From Vibrio ostreae (lineage in GTDB: Bacteria > Pseudomonadota > Gammaproteobacteria > Enterobacterales > Vibrionaceae), in NCBI RefSeq assembly GCF_019226825.1, contig NZ_CP076643.1:620001-684000 (forward strand): a stretch of 64,000 bases of DNA, written 5' to 3'. Position 1 is the stretch's first letter, and each line of letters begins with the position of its first letter. Positions 9,700 to 18,688 of the stretch are shown piece by piece. The notes under the pieces are model-generated. The model saw only the letters and a program-made list of their open reading frames with translations. It had not been told where the DNA came from and did no database searches. A program made the position numbers and the translations under genes.

Positions 9700-10083
9700 A
9701 TGTTTGGTCTTCCACCGATTGTGTCCACCATCGGGCTGCTTGTCATCAGTAACGTATTCATGACTTTTGCCTGGTATGCCCATCTGCGTGAGTTGGAACA
9801 TAAACCCTGGATTGTGGCCGCGCTGCTCAGTTGGGGGATTGCTTTGTTTGAATATATGTTTCAGGTGCCGGCAAACCGTATTGGCTACACCGTACTTAAT
9901 CTTGGTCAACTGAAGATCCTGCAGGAAGTGATTACGCTGAGCGTGTTTGTGCCTTTTGCGCTGATTTATATGAAAGAGCCGTTTCGGATGGACTTTATCT
10001 GGGCGGGCTTATGTCTACTGGGGGCGGTGTTCTTTATATTCCGGCCACAAATCATCGAAGTGGTCGCGCGTGCTCTGGCTTAG
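9700..10083 (+). CDS. DUF486 (DMT-like) small membrane protein
   Basis: Small inner-membrane protein of the DUF486 family, distantly related to drug/metabolite transporters; no substrate is known. Four hydrophobic segments span nearly its whole 127 residues, including the conserved NVFMTFAWYAHL near residue 16. The ATG at 9700 is chosen because it starts the family N-terminus (MFGLPPIVSTIGLL) and has GGAG 6 nt upstream. The frame is open upstream to a GTG at 9541, but that part overlaps the scrK control region. It diverges from scrK and is followed by a long non-coding stretch; nothing links it functionally to sucrose use. Confidence 0.85.
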   Translation: MFGLPPIVSTIGLLVISNVFMTFAWYAHLRELEHKPWIVAALLSWGIALFEYMFQVPANRIGYTVLNLGQLKILQEVITLSVFVPFALIYMKEPFRMDFIWAGLCLLGAVFFIFRPQIIEVVARALA

Positions 10084-10179
10084 AGCTGGCTTTGTCTTAC
10101 TAAACTTAAACCACTTTTCAGCCGGTTTATTCTCCTTACTCTCTCTATTGGTGTTGGTTTCCGTCTCCCTCTGGGCCTG

Positions 10180-10209
10180 ATAACCGCGTGCCTGCTGGCA
10201 CGTGGTTAT
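10180..10209 (+). other. 13-bp stem hairpin after the DUF486 gene
   Basis: Arms ATAACCGCGTGCC and GGCACGTGGTTAT (one G-T wobble) with loop TGCT. There is no T-tract on either side, so it is not a standard intrinsic terminator. Confidence 0.6.
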
Positions 10210-10447
10210 GTATCACGCACGCTGTGTCGTTAACTCTCCCTGTTTATAGACTGATAGGCTCGCCACTTAGGGTGTGTCATTCTATTTATTGTACAAAATG
10301 ATGCTTTATAACGGATTATTTTGGACTAGGGTTAATAGTTAGAGGCGAAATTTAATGCTCCGTATTCGCTCACGTTCAACCTGGCTGTATATCCCGCATC
10401 ATGCGGTAATTAGCGTTATGATACCGCTTTCATTTTGTAACTGATAC

Positions 10448-10463
10448 GCAAACGTTTCCTAAA
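10448..10463 (+). promoter_or_regulatory. LacI/PurR-type operator-like site
   Basis: GCAAACGTTTCCTAAA matches ScrR operator 1 at 14 of 16 positions but breaks the invariant CGTTCCCG core. Read from two bases earlier, ACGCAAACGTTT is also the strong part of a PurR box. The owner cannot be decided from sequence. Confidence 0.35.
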
Positions 10464-10493
10464 AAGTGCGTTGTGGATCACAATGGTGCAACA

Positions 10494-10509
10494 GGTGACT
10501 CTGTTCACA
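10494..10509 (+). promoter_or_regulatory. CRP-like site upstream of oppA
   Basis: GGTGA-CTCTGT-TCACA matches the CRP consensus at 9 of 10 core positions. It lies 405 bp before oppA, so control would require a distal promoter. Confidence 0.45.
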
Positions 10510-10881
10510 ATTTCTGTCATCTGATGAGTGGATCATCACTTTCAATTAGACGTCATGTGAGGCAGATGTTAAATTTTCCGCCGAATTTCTAGCATAAGAT
10601 GCTGAAAAAGTAATCTTGGTTAGTATATGTGGCATTTACGGTTGGCTCTAAGTCCTTATTTGTACTGAAATTCTGCGTTACTGACGATCAATTAAGTCAT
10701 TTCACTGATTTATTGATTCTGCGCAGTGCATAGTTTTTGTTAAAGACTATTTTTAGGCAAGTTAGTTTGATGGTCGCCGTTCTACGCCGCTTTCTTTGTA
10801 TGGGTTAGGTTTTGTGTTTGGTTTTTTGCGTTAAACACCCTAATTATGGCAGTCAGATGCCTCATGCCCCACAAGGAAGTC

Positions 10882-10896
10882 ATGGATGCAAAATGA
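10882..10896 (+). CDS. Possible 4-codon leader mini-ORF before oppA
   Basis: ATG-GAT-GCA-AAA-TGA is preceded by AAGGAAG at good distance and ends 17 bp before the oppA start. It may influence oppA translation initiation, or it may be a chance match. Confidence 0.2.
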   Translation: MDAK

Positions 10897-10913
10897 AAAC
10901 TTGGAGTTTATGC

Positions 10914-12545
10914 ATGTATAAAAATAAAATCACTCAGGCCCTGCTTCTGGGGGCTGGCCTTGCAGTGGCAAGTGCTTCTTTCTCATCTCTCGCCGCGAAT
11001 GTTCCCGCTGGTACTAAACTCGCTGACAAACAGGAATTTGTCCGTGGTAACGGTACTGAAGTCGCTTCTATCGATCCGCATAAAACGGAAGGGGTGCCAG
11101 AGTCACACGTGATTCGTGACCTTCTGGAAGGCCTGGTAAACCAGGATGCGAACGGTAAGACGGTTCCGGGTGTCGCAGAAAGCTGGGAAACGACAGACAA
11201 CAAAACTTTTATTTTCCACCTGCGTAAAGATGCGAAATGGTCAAACGGTGATCCGGTTACCGCTGACGACTTCGTGTACAGCTTTAAGCGTGCGGTTGAT
11301 CCTGCAACGGCTTCTCCATACTCGTGGTATATTGAAATGACCACTATGGTGAACGCGGCAGATATTATCGCCGGGAAAAAAGATAAAGAGACACTGGGTG
11401 TGAAAGCGCTGGATGCGAACACCCTGGAAGTGAATCTGGAAACATCGGTTCCATATTTTGTAAAAATGATGGGCCACACCACAGTGAAACCTGTTCACCG
11501 TGCAACGGTTGAGAAGTGGGGCGATCAGTGGACCAAACCTGAACACTTCGTTGGTAACGGCGCTTATGTGGTTGATAAGTGGACGGTAAACGAACGTTTA
11601 GTGCTCAAGCGTAACCCATACTATTGGGATAACGCACACACCGTTATCGATCAGGTCACCTACCTGCCAATCGAAAACCAGGTAGCGGAAATGAACCGCT
11701 TCCTGTCGGGTGAAATTCAGATGACGTATGAACTGCCGCTGGAGCACTTCAAACGTCTGAAGAAAGAGTACCCGGAATCGGTGAACGTGAAAGGTAACCT
11801 GTGTACTTACTACTACGGCTTCAACAACCAGAAAGCGCCGTTTGATGATGTGCGCGTGCGCAAGGCGCTATCGTACGCTATCGACCGTGACATTGTCGCC
11901 AATGCGATTCTGGGTCAGGGTCAGAAGCCTGCTTACTTCATGACGCCGGAAATCACCGCTGATTTCAATCCAGAGATGCCAGCTTACGGCAAAATGACTC
12001 AGAAAGAGCGTATTGCCGAAGCGAAAAAACTACTGGCAGAGGCCGGCTTTGATAAGTCTCACCCACTGGAATTCACCCTGCTGTACAACACCTCTGAAAA
12101 CCACAAGAAAATCGCAACCGCGATTCAGTCAATGTGGAAACAGGCGCTGGGTGTGAACATCACTTTGGAAAACCAAGAGTGGAAAACCTTCCTGGATACC
12201 CGCCGTGAAGGTAACTATGACGTGACTCGTGCTGGTTGGTGTGGTGATTATAACGAAGCATCCAGCTTCCTGTCGCTGATGCAGTCCAACAACAGCTCCA
12301 ACGACCAGAAATATCACAGCGCAGAGTACGACGCCGTGATGGAAAAAGCGTTGAATGCGAAGACCGATGAAGAGCGTGAAGCACTGTACGTTGAGGCAGA
12401 AAAACTGCTGGCGCGTGATATGCCAATCGCCCCTATCTATCAGTATGTAACTTCCCGTCTGGTGTCGCCACAACTTGGTGGTTACCCGGTTAATAACGCG
12501 GAAGACAAGATCTACACTAAAGATCTCTACATCAAAGCTCAGTAA
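10914..12545 (+). CDS. oppA: Periplasmic oligopeptide-binding protein
   Basis: Substrate-binding protein of the oligopeptide ABC importer; it captures peptides in the periplasm and delivers them to OppBC. A signal peptide (MYKNKITQALLLGAGLAVASASFSSLAA) without a lipobox Cys indicates a soluble periplasmic protein, as in Gram-negative OppA. The SBP_bac_5 fold covers the rest, with the family hallmark TKPEHFVGNGAYVV. Length 543 residues is typical. The start at 10914 is chosen for the signal peptide and GGAG 7 nt upstream; the frame is open to 10812 but that extension has no membrane-targeting features. First gene of oppABCDF, separated from oppB by a hairpin that should let OppA be made in excess. 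Confidence 0.95.
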   Translation: MYKNKITQALLLGAGLAVASASFSSLAANVPAGTKLADKQEFVRGNGTEVASIDPHKTEGVPESHVIRDLLEGLVNQDANGKTVPGVAESWETTDNKTFIFHLRKDAKWSNGDPVTADDFVYSFKRAVDPATASPYSWYIEMTTMVNAADIIAGKKDKETLGVKALDANTLEVNLETSVPYFVKMMGHTTVKPVHRATVEKWGDQWTKPEHFVGNGAYVVDKWTVNERLVLKRNPYYWDNAHTVIDQVTYLPIENQVAEMNRFLSGEIQMTYELPLEHFKRLKKEYPESVNVKGNLCTYYYGFNNQKAPFDDVRVRKALSYAIDRDIVANAILGQGQKPAYFMTPEITADFNPEMPAYGKMTQKERIAEAKKLLAEAGFDKSHPLEFTLLYNTSENHKKIATAIQSMWKQALGVNITLENQEWKTFLDTRREGNYDVTRAGWCGDYNEASSFLSLMQSNNSSNDQKYHSAEYDAVMEKALNAKTDEEREALYVEAEKLLARDMPIAPIYQYVTSRLVSPQLGGYPVNNAEDKIYTKDLYIKAQ

Positions 12546-12573
12546 ATCCTGAGCATTAAAACTATAAATATAT

Positions 12574-12615
12574 AGACACTGTATGTGCCCGGCACATACA
12601 GCGTCTTTTCGTTTT
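12574..12615 (+). terminator. oppA-oppB attenuator hairpin
   Basis: Arms of 16 bp (12574-12589 and 12591-12606) with one A-C mismatch are followed by TTTCGTTTTC. As it lies inside an operon it is probably a partial terminator and mRNA 3' stabiliser that raises oppA over oppBCDF. Confidence 0.75.
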
Positions 12616-12644
12616 CTATTGTCACAGACTGAAAGAGTGAGTTT

Positions 12645-13565
12645 ATGATTAAATTCATAGCAAAAAGGATATTTGAAGCAATCCCAACCTTGTTGGTATT
12701 GATCACGATATCATTCTTTCTGATGCGTTTTGCACCAGGTAACCCATTTTCTTCTGAGCGTCCGTTACCGCCGGAAGTGATGGCCAACATCAATGCGAAA
12801 TATGGCCTGGATAAACCAGTATCCGAGCAGTACTTCACCTATCTGACTAACATTTTGCAAGGCGATTTTGGTCCGTCATTCAAATACAAAGATTATTCGG
12901 TTAACGAACTAATCAGCGCGGCTTTGCCTGTTTCAGCTAAAGTGGGCTTTGCTGCTTTCATCTTCACTGTCATCATGGGGGTCGGAGTTGGCACCATTGC
13001 CGCGCTAAGGCAAAACACTTGGGTCGACTACACCATAATGTCGACCGCCATGCTCGGGGTGGTGATGCCATCCTTTGTGTTGGCACCGGTTCTGATCTAC
13101 ATCTTCTCCATCAATCTCGGCTGGTTCCCGGCGGGGGGGTGGCAAGACGGATCGTTACAGTACATGGCGCTACCTGTCATTGGTATGTCCTTGTTGTATG
13201 TGGCCACGTTTGCCCGTATTACCCGTGGTTCGATGATCGAAACCCTCAACAGTAACTTTATCCGTACCGCTCGTGCGAAAGGTCTGAGCTATCGCTATAT
13301 CGTGTTTAAGCACGCATTGAAACCGGCGCTGTTACCTGTGGTGTCCTACATGGGCCCAGCGTTTGTCGGCATCATTACCGGGTCGGTGGTGATTGAGACC
13401 ATTTTTGGTCTGCCGGGGATTGGTAAACTGTTCGTCAATGCGGCGTTTAACCGTGACTATTCATTGGTGATGGGCGTAACGATTTTGATCGGTTTCCTTT
13501 TCATTCTCTTCAATGCGGTGGTGGATATTCTGCTTGCTTATATCGACCCTAAAATTCGCTACTAA
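12645..13565 (+). CDS. oppB: Oligopeptide ABC transporter permease OppB
   Basis: Inner-membrane permease subunit that with OppC forms the peptide channel. Six hydrophobic segments, the first at residues 11-28, and the conserved inner-membrane EAA-type loop (about residues 190-215, IRTARAKGLSYRYIVFKHALKPALLP) that contacts OppD/OppF. Length 306 residues matches family members exactly. The ribosome site is a GAGTGAG just before the ATG. It is separated from oppA by the attenuator hairpin and 15 bp ahead of oppC. Confidence 0.96.
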   Translation: MIKFIAKRIFEAIPTLLVLITISFFLMRFAPGNPFSSERPLPPEVMANINAKYGLDKPVSEQYFTYLTNILQGDFGPSFKYKDYSVNELISAALPVSAKVGFAAFIFTVIMGVGVGTIAALRQNTWVDYTIMSTAMLGVVMPSFVLAPVLIYIFSINLGWFPAGGWQDGSLQYMALPVIGMSLLYVATFARITRGSMIETLNSNFIRTARAKGLSYRYIVFKHALKPALLPVVSYMGPAFVGIITGSVVIETIFGLPGIGKLFVNAAFNRDYSLVMGVTILIGFLFILFNAVVDILLAYIDPKIRY

Positions 13566-13580
13566 TCGGACACGGATATT

Positions 13581-14483
13581 ATGTTGAGCAAAAAAGAAAA
13601 TTTAGAAGCGATCGAAAAGTTCTCTGAGAACCTGGAAATTGAAGGTCGCAGTTTATGGCAGGATGCGCGCATTCGTTTTATGCGTAACAAAGCGGCGATG
13701 GTCAGCCTGTTTATCCTGACGTTAATCACCCTGGCGGTGATTTTTCTGCCGATGTTTTCGGCTTATACCTATGAAGATACTGACTGGTATGCCATGCACG
13801 CTGCGCCGAATGCCGAGCATTGGTTTGGTACCGATGCGCTGGGGCGTGATTTGTTGGTACGTACCCTGGTCGGTGGCCGCATTTCTCTGATGGTCGGTAT
13901 TATGGGCGCGCTGGTGGCGGTACTGATTGGTACCCTGTATGGCGCCGCATCGGGCTTTATCGGTGGTCGTACCGACCGAATCATGATGCGCCTGCTGGAA
14001 ATCCTGTACGCGATTCCGTTTATGTTCCTGGTGATTGTACTGGTGACTTTCTTTGGTCGTAACATCATTCTTATTTTTGTGGCGATTGGTGCCATTGCCT
14101 GGCTGGATATGGCGCGTATCGTACGTGGCCAGACGCTGAGCCTGCGCAGTAAAGAGTTTATTGAAGCGGCTCATGTGTGCGGTGTCAGCAAGTGGAAAAT
14201 CATTACCCGCCATATCGTGCCTAACGTGCTGGGTATTGTCGCGGTGTATTCAACCCTGCTGATCCCGAGCATGATTCTGACCGAATCTTTCCTTTCTTTC
14301 CTTGGTCTGGGTGTTCAGGAACCAATGACCAGTTGGGGAGCATTGTTGCAAGAGGGCGCCAACACGATGGAAGTGGCGATCTGGCAACTGCTGTTCCCAG
14401 CGGCCTTTATGGTGATCACCCTGTTCTGTTTTAACTACGTGGGTGATGGTCTGCGCGATGCGCTGGATCCAAAAGACAGATAA
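13581..14483 (+). CDS. oppC: Oligopeptide ABC transporter permease OppC
   Basis: Second channel subunit of the peptide importer. A cytoplasmic N-terminus of about 35 residues precedes six hydrophobic segments. The EAA-type coupling loop is visible as FIEAAHVCGVSKWKIITRHI (about residues 192-211). Length 300 residues is standard for OppC. It starts 15 bp after oppB and ends 24 bp before oppD, consistent with one transcript. Confidence 0.96.
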   Translation: MLSKKENLEAIEKFSENLEIEGRSLWQDARIRFMRNKAAMVSLFILTLITLAVIFLPMFSAYTYEDTDWYAMHAAPNAEHWFGTDALGRDLLVRTLVGGRISLMVGIMGALVAVLIGTLYGAASGFIGGRTDRIMMRLLEILYAIPFMFLVIVLVTFFGRNIILIFVAIGAIAWLDMARIVRGQTLSLRSKEFIEAAHVCGVSKWKIITRHIVPNVLGIVAVYSTLLIPSMILTESFLSFLGLGVQEPMTSWGALLQEGANTMEVAIWQLLFPAAFMVITLFCFNYVGDGLRDALDPKDR

Positions 14484-14507
14484 TCACACAAGATTAAGGA
14501 AGTAATG

Positions 14508-15479
14508 ATGAGCTTATTAGATGTCAAAGATCTGCGCGTCGAATTCACCACTCAGGATGGGATTGTCACCGCAGTTAACGATTTAAACTTCTCGCTTAAT
14601 CAGGGAGAGACTCTCGGTATCGTGGGCGAGTCCGGGTCGGGTAAGTCCCAGACCGTGTTTGCGATTATGGGTTTGCTGGCTAAAAACGGAATCATCTCCG
14701 GTAGCGCGAAATTTGAGGGCAAAGAAATCCTCAATCTGCCGGAAAAGGCACTCAACAAGGTGCGTGCCGAGCAGATCGCGATGATTTTCCAAGACCCGAT
14801 GACGTCACTTAACCCGTATATGAAAGTCAGCGACCAACTGATGGAAGTGCTGATGTTGCACAAGGGCATGGGGAAAGCGCAAGCATTCGAAGAGTCAGTG
14901 CGTATGCTGGAAGCGGTCAAAATCCCGGAAGCACGGAAGCGGATTACCATGTATCCGCATGAATTTTCGGGCGGTATGCGTCAGCGTGTGATGATTGCGA
15001 TGGCACTGTTGTGCCGTCCGAAACTGCTGATCGCCGATGAGCCGACCACGGCACTGGACGTGACCGTCCAGGCTCAGATCATGGACTTGCTCAACGAGCT
15101 CAAACGTGAGTTTAACACTGCGATCATCATGATTACCCACGATTTGGGGGTGGTGGCCGGCTCGTGTGACAAAGTGCTGGTGATGTATGCCGGTCGTACC
15201 ATGGAATACGGCAGCGTGAACGAAATTTTCTACAATCCAAGCCATCCGTATGCGGAAGGTTTGCTGAAAGCGATTCCGCGTCTGGATACCGAAGGCGATA
15301 TTCTGCCGACGATTCCGGGTAACCCGCCAAACTTACTGCGTCTGCCGGTTGGCTGTCCTTATCAGGAACGTTGTCACCGTGTGATGGACCGTTGTAAGCG
15401 TGAAGCACCAATTCTGACGCCGTTTGGTGATGGTCGTCAGCGGGCTTGTTTTTCTGACTGGGAGGCGTGGACAAAATGA
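14508..15479 (+). CDS. oppD: Oligopeptide ABC transporter ATPase OppD
   Basis: One of two ATP-hydrolysing subunits driving peptide import. It has Walker A GESGSGKS near residue 44, the signature FSGGMRQR, Walker B LLIADEPTTALD and the H-loop ITHDLG. The C-terminal oligo_HPY region carries the Cys-rich GCPYQERC...RC motif that binds an Fe-S cluster in some relatives. Two ATGs are adjacent (14505 and 14508); the second is preferred because AAGGAAG is better spaced to it. Its stop overlaps the oppF start in an ATGA, indicating translational coupling. Confidence 0.95.
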   Translation: MSLLDVKDLRVEFTTQDGIVTAVNDLNFSLNQGETLGIVGESGSGKSQTVFAIMGLLAKNGIISGSAKFEGKEILNLPEKALNKVRAEQIAMIFQDPMTSLNPYMKVSDQLMEVLMLHKGMGKAQAFEESVRMLEAVKIPEARKRITMYPHEFSGGMRQRVMIAMALLCRPKLLIADEPTTALDVTVQAQIMDLLNELKREFNTAIIMITHDLGVVAGSCDKVLVMYAGRTMEYGSVNEIFYNPSHPYAEGLLKAIPRLDTEGDILPTIPGNPPNLLRLPVGCPYQERCHRVMDRCKREAPILTPFGDGRQRACFSDWEAWTK

Positions 15480-16468
15480 GCGCAGATAAAGCATTACTGT
15501 TAGACGTAAAAGATCTTAAGGTTCATTTCAGCATTGCCGCTAAGTCGGCCTGGCCATGGACCAAACCATCGACACTGAAAGCCGTGGACGGCGTCAATGT
15601 ACGCCTCTATCAGGGTGAAACTCTGGGCGTGGTAGGTGAATCCGGCTGTGGTAAGTCGACCTTTGCCCGTGCCATTATCGGATTGGTTCAGGCTACCGAA
15701 GGTGAAGTGGTGTGGCTCGGTCAGGACCTGACCCGGATGCAGGAAGTCAAACGCCGTGAAACGCGTAAAGAAATTCAAATGATTTTCCAGGATCCGCTAG
15801 CGTCTCTTAACCCGCGAATGACGGTTGGTGACATTATTGCTGAGCCGCTGCAGACCTTTTATCCGCAACTGTCCAAGCAGGAAGTCAAAGACCGGGTTAA
15901 AGAGATGATGGCCAAAGTGGGCCTGCTGCCGAACGTCATTAACCGCTATCCGCACGAGTTCTCCGGCGGCCAGTGTCAGCGTATCGGCATTGCCCGCGCT
16001 CTGATTCTGAAGCCGAAAATGATCATCTGTGATGAGCCGGTATCAGCACTGGACGTCTCGATTCAGGCCCAGGTGGTTAACCTGCTCAAAGAGCTGCAGA
16101 ATGAGCTGGGTCTGAGCCTGGTATTCATCGCGCACGACTTATCCGTGGTGAAGCACATTTCTGACCGTGTGCTGGTGATGTATTTGGGTAATGCGGTCGA
16201 GCTGGGGGAGTCGGATGCACTGTTTGCCAACCCGAAGCACCCATACACCAAGGCCCTGATGTCAGCGGTACCGATTCCGGATCCGAATCTGGAGCGCAGT
16301 AAAACCATTCAGATGCTGGAAGGGGATTTGCCGTCTCCGATTAATCCGCCATCGGGTTGTGTATTCCGTACTCGTTGTCCGCAGGCAACGGCGGAATGTG
16401 CTAAGACCAAGCCCCAAATCAAAGGGAGTGACGTCCACTCCGTCTCTTGTTTACACGTTGAGGTGTAA
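15476..16468 (+). CDS. oppF: Oligopeptide ABC transporter ATPase OppF
   Basis: Second ATPase of the importer. It has Walker A GESGCGKST (about residue 57), signature FSGGQCQRIGIARAL, Walker B MIICDEPVSALD and H-loop IAHDLS. The C-terminal oligo_HPY Cys motif is present (SGCVFRTRCPQA...C). The ATG at 15476 overlaps the oppD stop by 4 bp and has GGAGGC 9 nt upstream; an in-frame GTG three codons earlier is less well placed. Length 330 residues. Last gene of the operon, followed by a strong terminator. Confidence 0.95.
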   Translation: MSADKALLLDVKDLKVHFSIAAKSAWPWTKPSTLKAVDGVNVRLYQGETLGVVGESGCGKSTFARAIIGLVQATEGEVVWLGQDLTRMQEVKRRETRKEIQMIFQDPLASLNPRMTVGDIIAEPLQTFYPQLSKQEVKDRVKEMMAKVGLLPNVINRYPHEFSGGQCQRIGIARALILKPKMIICDEPVSALDVSIQAQVVNLLKELQNELGLSLVFIAHDLSVVKHISDRVLVMYLGNAVELGESDALFANPKHPYTKALMSAVPIPDPNLERSKTIQMLEGDLPSPINPPSGCVFRTRCPQATAECAKTKPQIKGSDVHSVSCLHVEV

Positions 16469-16488
16469 ATTCAGCCTGTGACAGGCTT

Positions 16489-16522
16489 AAGCGCGGTGCC
16501 TTTATGGACCGCGCTTTTTTTA
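16489..16522 (+). terminator. opp operon terminator
   Basis: Arms AAGCGCGGT and ACCGCGCTT with a 10-nt loop, followed by TTTTTA, shortly after the oppF stop. Confidence 0.92.
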
Positions 16523-16562
16523 TCTCTGTCGATTGTTGTTAGTTTGTCTCTGGCCGGTCAGT

Positions 16563-18677
16563 TTAGTTCGCAGCCCGCACTTTACCGTGGCGTAAGTCGG
16601 TCAGTACCATCTCTTTCGGACCATCTGCGATGATGGAACCTTTTTCCATCACAATCACCCGGTCCACCACATCCAGCATGGTGGTTTTATGGGTAATCAG
16701 TACTAAGGTTTCGCTCGGGGTTAACTGACTGAGCTGGTGCTTAATCTGCATCTCGGAGCGGTTATCCATCGCACTGGTCGGTTCATCCATCAACAACACA
16801 GGCGGACGTCCCAGCATGGCTCTGGCAATCGAAACGGCCTGGCGCTGACCGCCGGAAAGCAGTAAGCCGCCTTCACCCACCTGGCGTTCAAGACCCGCCG
16901 GATCTTGCTGAGTAAACACGGTGACGCCAGCCCGGTTCGCTGCGTCCATGACATCACGGTCATCAGCCAGTGGCCGCCCCAGAGTGATATTGTCGCGAAT
17001 GGTACCGTAGAAGAGTAAGCTCTCTTGCGGTACACAACCGATATTACGGCGGATATCGATATGATGCAGCTGGGCGATGTCTGTGTCATCAATACGAACG
17101 TGTCCTTCGGTGGGTTGATACAGACCCATTATGAGTCGCTCAAGCGTGGTTTTACCGGAACCAATCCGGCCGATAATCGCCACTTTTTCGCCCGGGTTAA
17201 TGGTCAGGCTGAGATCGCGAATCGAAGCAATCGGTGAGTCCGGATAATGGAAGGTCACTTTATCGAGTTCAATTTTGCCCTGAATCATCGGACGGTGAAT
17301 GTAGCGTTTACCGGCCTCTTGCTCGTCAGGCATCGCCATCACTTGTTCAATGATGGTGAGCGATGATTTTGCCTGGTTATAACGGGTTGAAAGCAGAGAC
17401 AGCTGGACCAGAGGGCCAATCGCTCGTCCGCTCAGCATGGTCGCGGCAATCAGTCCGCCCATGGTCAGGTCGCCCGCTGCAATCAGATAAACACCTAGAA
17501 TAATCATGCCAACGTTAGTCGACTGCTGCACAAAGCCCGCGGTGTTCTGAATTCCGTCGGTAATACGGCGACTCTTGATGTTCCAGTTTGCCATGTGGGC
17601 GACGGCTTCTTCCCAGCGGTATTGATACTGGCTTTGCGCACCGAACAGCTTAAGCGTCTCGAGACCGGCCAGGCTCTCAATCAGGTTGGCGTATTTTTGC
17701 GATGCCAGTCTGGAACCCTCTTCGATTGCACGGCGTAACGGCGCCTGAATCAGCAGTGAGTACACCACCAGGATCACTACGCCAACAATCGGCACCAGCA
17801 CCAGTGAACCGGCCATCAGCCAAATCAACAGTAAAAACATCAGTGCGAACGGCAAATCGATCAGAGAAGCGATAGTGGCAGAGGTGAAAAACTCACGAAT
17901 CGACTCAAACTCCTGCAAGTGGCGCGCGAAAGCACCGACCGATGGCGGACGTGACTCCATGCGGATCCCCATGACCTTGGCAAACAGCTTGGAGGAAATC
18001 AGGATATCGGATTTTTTGCCTGCCACATCAATGAAGTAGTTCCGCAGCAGTTTGAGCACTAAGTCAAACAGGAAGATGACCAGCACACCACTGGCCAGTA
18101 CCCACAGAGTTTCGAACGCCAGATTGGGGACCACTTTGTCGTACACCAGACGGGTAAACATCGGTGCTGCGATGGCAAACAGGTTAATCAGGATCGAAGC
18201 GATCAGCACATCGCGATAGATGCGCTTTGACTGCCAGATCGTACCCCAGAACCAGTGACCATGGCGGGTTTTCAGTACTTCCGGAGAGCGCTCATCAAAA
18301 CGGAACTGCTTTTTGACCATAAAGTAACGGCCAATATAACGCGCTTTAAGTTCATCAAGCGGATAGGCGATCGGCACCATGCCCGATTCGGCGGTCACCA
18401 CTTCCGCTTCCTGCTTTTCCTCGTTAATACTGTTGAGTACGCACGCCTCGCCACTTTTTAGCAGCACAATGACCGGGAATACCAGTTGTGGAATTTCATG
18501 CAGTGCGGAGCGGTTCTCTTTCGCAACCAGGCCGGCACGTTCCGCGGCGCGCGGAAATAAAAATGGTGTCAGCTTGCCATCTGACATTGGCAAACCGTTG
18601 ATCAAAGCCTCGGGAGAATTGGCGAGGCCGTAATAGCGGCTGACGTAAATCAGAGAGTTCAGCAGCGTGTCTTGCAT
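16563..18677 (-). CDS. lapB: Type I secretion ABC transporter (LapB-like)
   Basis: Inner-membrane ATPase/exporter of a type I secretion system; with LapC and LapE it exports the giant adhesin. The N-terminal domain (about residues 1-130) is a C39 peptidase-like domain lacking the catalytic Cys, as in exporters of RTX proteins. Six membrane segments follow (about 150-430), then the nucleotide-binding domain with Walker A GRIGSGKTT (about residue 503), signature LLLSGGQRQ and Walker B VLLMDEPTSAMD. Length 704 residues. The ATG at 18677 is preferred over one 9 bp upstream because AAGGA is then 8 nt away. Last gene of the lap gene set, 11 bp after the lapD stop. Confidence 0.93.
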   Translation of the reverse strand: MQDTLLNSLIYVSRYYGLANSPEALINGLPMSDGKLTPFLFPRAAERAGLVAKENRSALHEIPQLVFPVIVLLKSGEACVLNSINEEKQEAEVVTAESGMVPIAYPLDELKARYIGRYFMVKKQFRFDERSPEVLKTRHGHWFWGTIWQSKRIYRDVLIASILINLFAIAAPMFTRLVYDKVVPNLAFETLWVLASGVLVIFLFDLVLKLLRNYFIDVAGKKSDILISSKLFAKVMGIRMESRPPSVGAFARHLQEFESIREFFTSATIASLIDLPFALMFLLLIWLMAGSLVLVPIVGVVILVVYSLLIQAPLRRAIEEGSRLASQKYANLIESLAGLETLKLFGAQSQYQYRWEEAVAHMANWNIKSRRITDGIQNTAGFVQQSTNVGMIILGVYLIAAGDLTMGGLIAATMLSGRAIGPLVQLSLLSTRYNQAKSSLTIIEQVMAMPDEQEAGKRYIHRPMIQGKIELDKVTFHYPDSPIASIRDLSLTINPGEKVAIIGRIGSGKTTLERLIMGLYQPTEGHVRIDDTDIAQLHHIDIRRNIGCVPQESLLFYGTIRDNITLGRPLADDRDVMDAANRAGVTVFTQQDPAGLERQVGEGGLLLSGGQRQAVSIARAMLGRPPVLLMDEPTSAMDNRSEMQIKHQLSQLTPSETLVLITHKTTMLDVVDRVIVMEKGSIIADGPKEMVLTDLRHGKVRAAN

Positions 18678-18688
18678 TGCGCTCATCC

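Larger units (their letters stand above)
10210..10913 (+). promoter_or_regulatory. Long non-coding leader region of oppA
   Basis: About 700 bp without a credible gene. It holds a CRP-like site (10494-10509), a LacI/PurR-type half-palindrome (10448-10463) and a four-codon mini-ORF with a good ribosome site (10882-10896). The length is more than a simple promoter needs and suggests a long oppA leader, the kind of transcript that small RNAs often target in enterobacteria. A small RNA gene here cannot be excluded. Confidence 0.5.

Noticed and set aside
10196..10213. TGGCACG-like string as a second sigma-54 promoter
   Set aside because: The -12 element is TATG rather than TTGC and the string lies in the arm of a hairpin.
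10472..10484. TGTGGATCACA as a CRP site
   Set aside because: The half-sites are only one or two bases apart rather than six; the better match is at 10494-10509.
10812..10913. 34-codon extension of oppA
   Set aside because: It would bury the signal peptide; a correct ribosome site precedes 10914.
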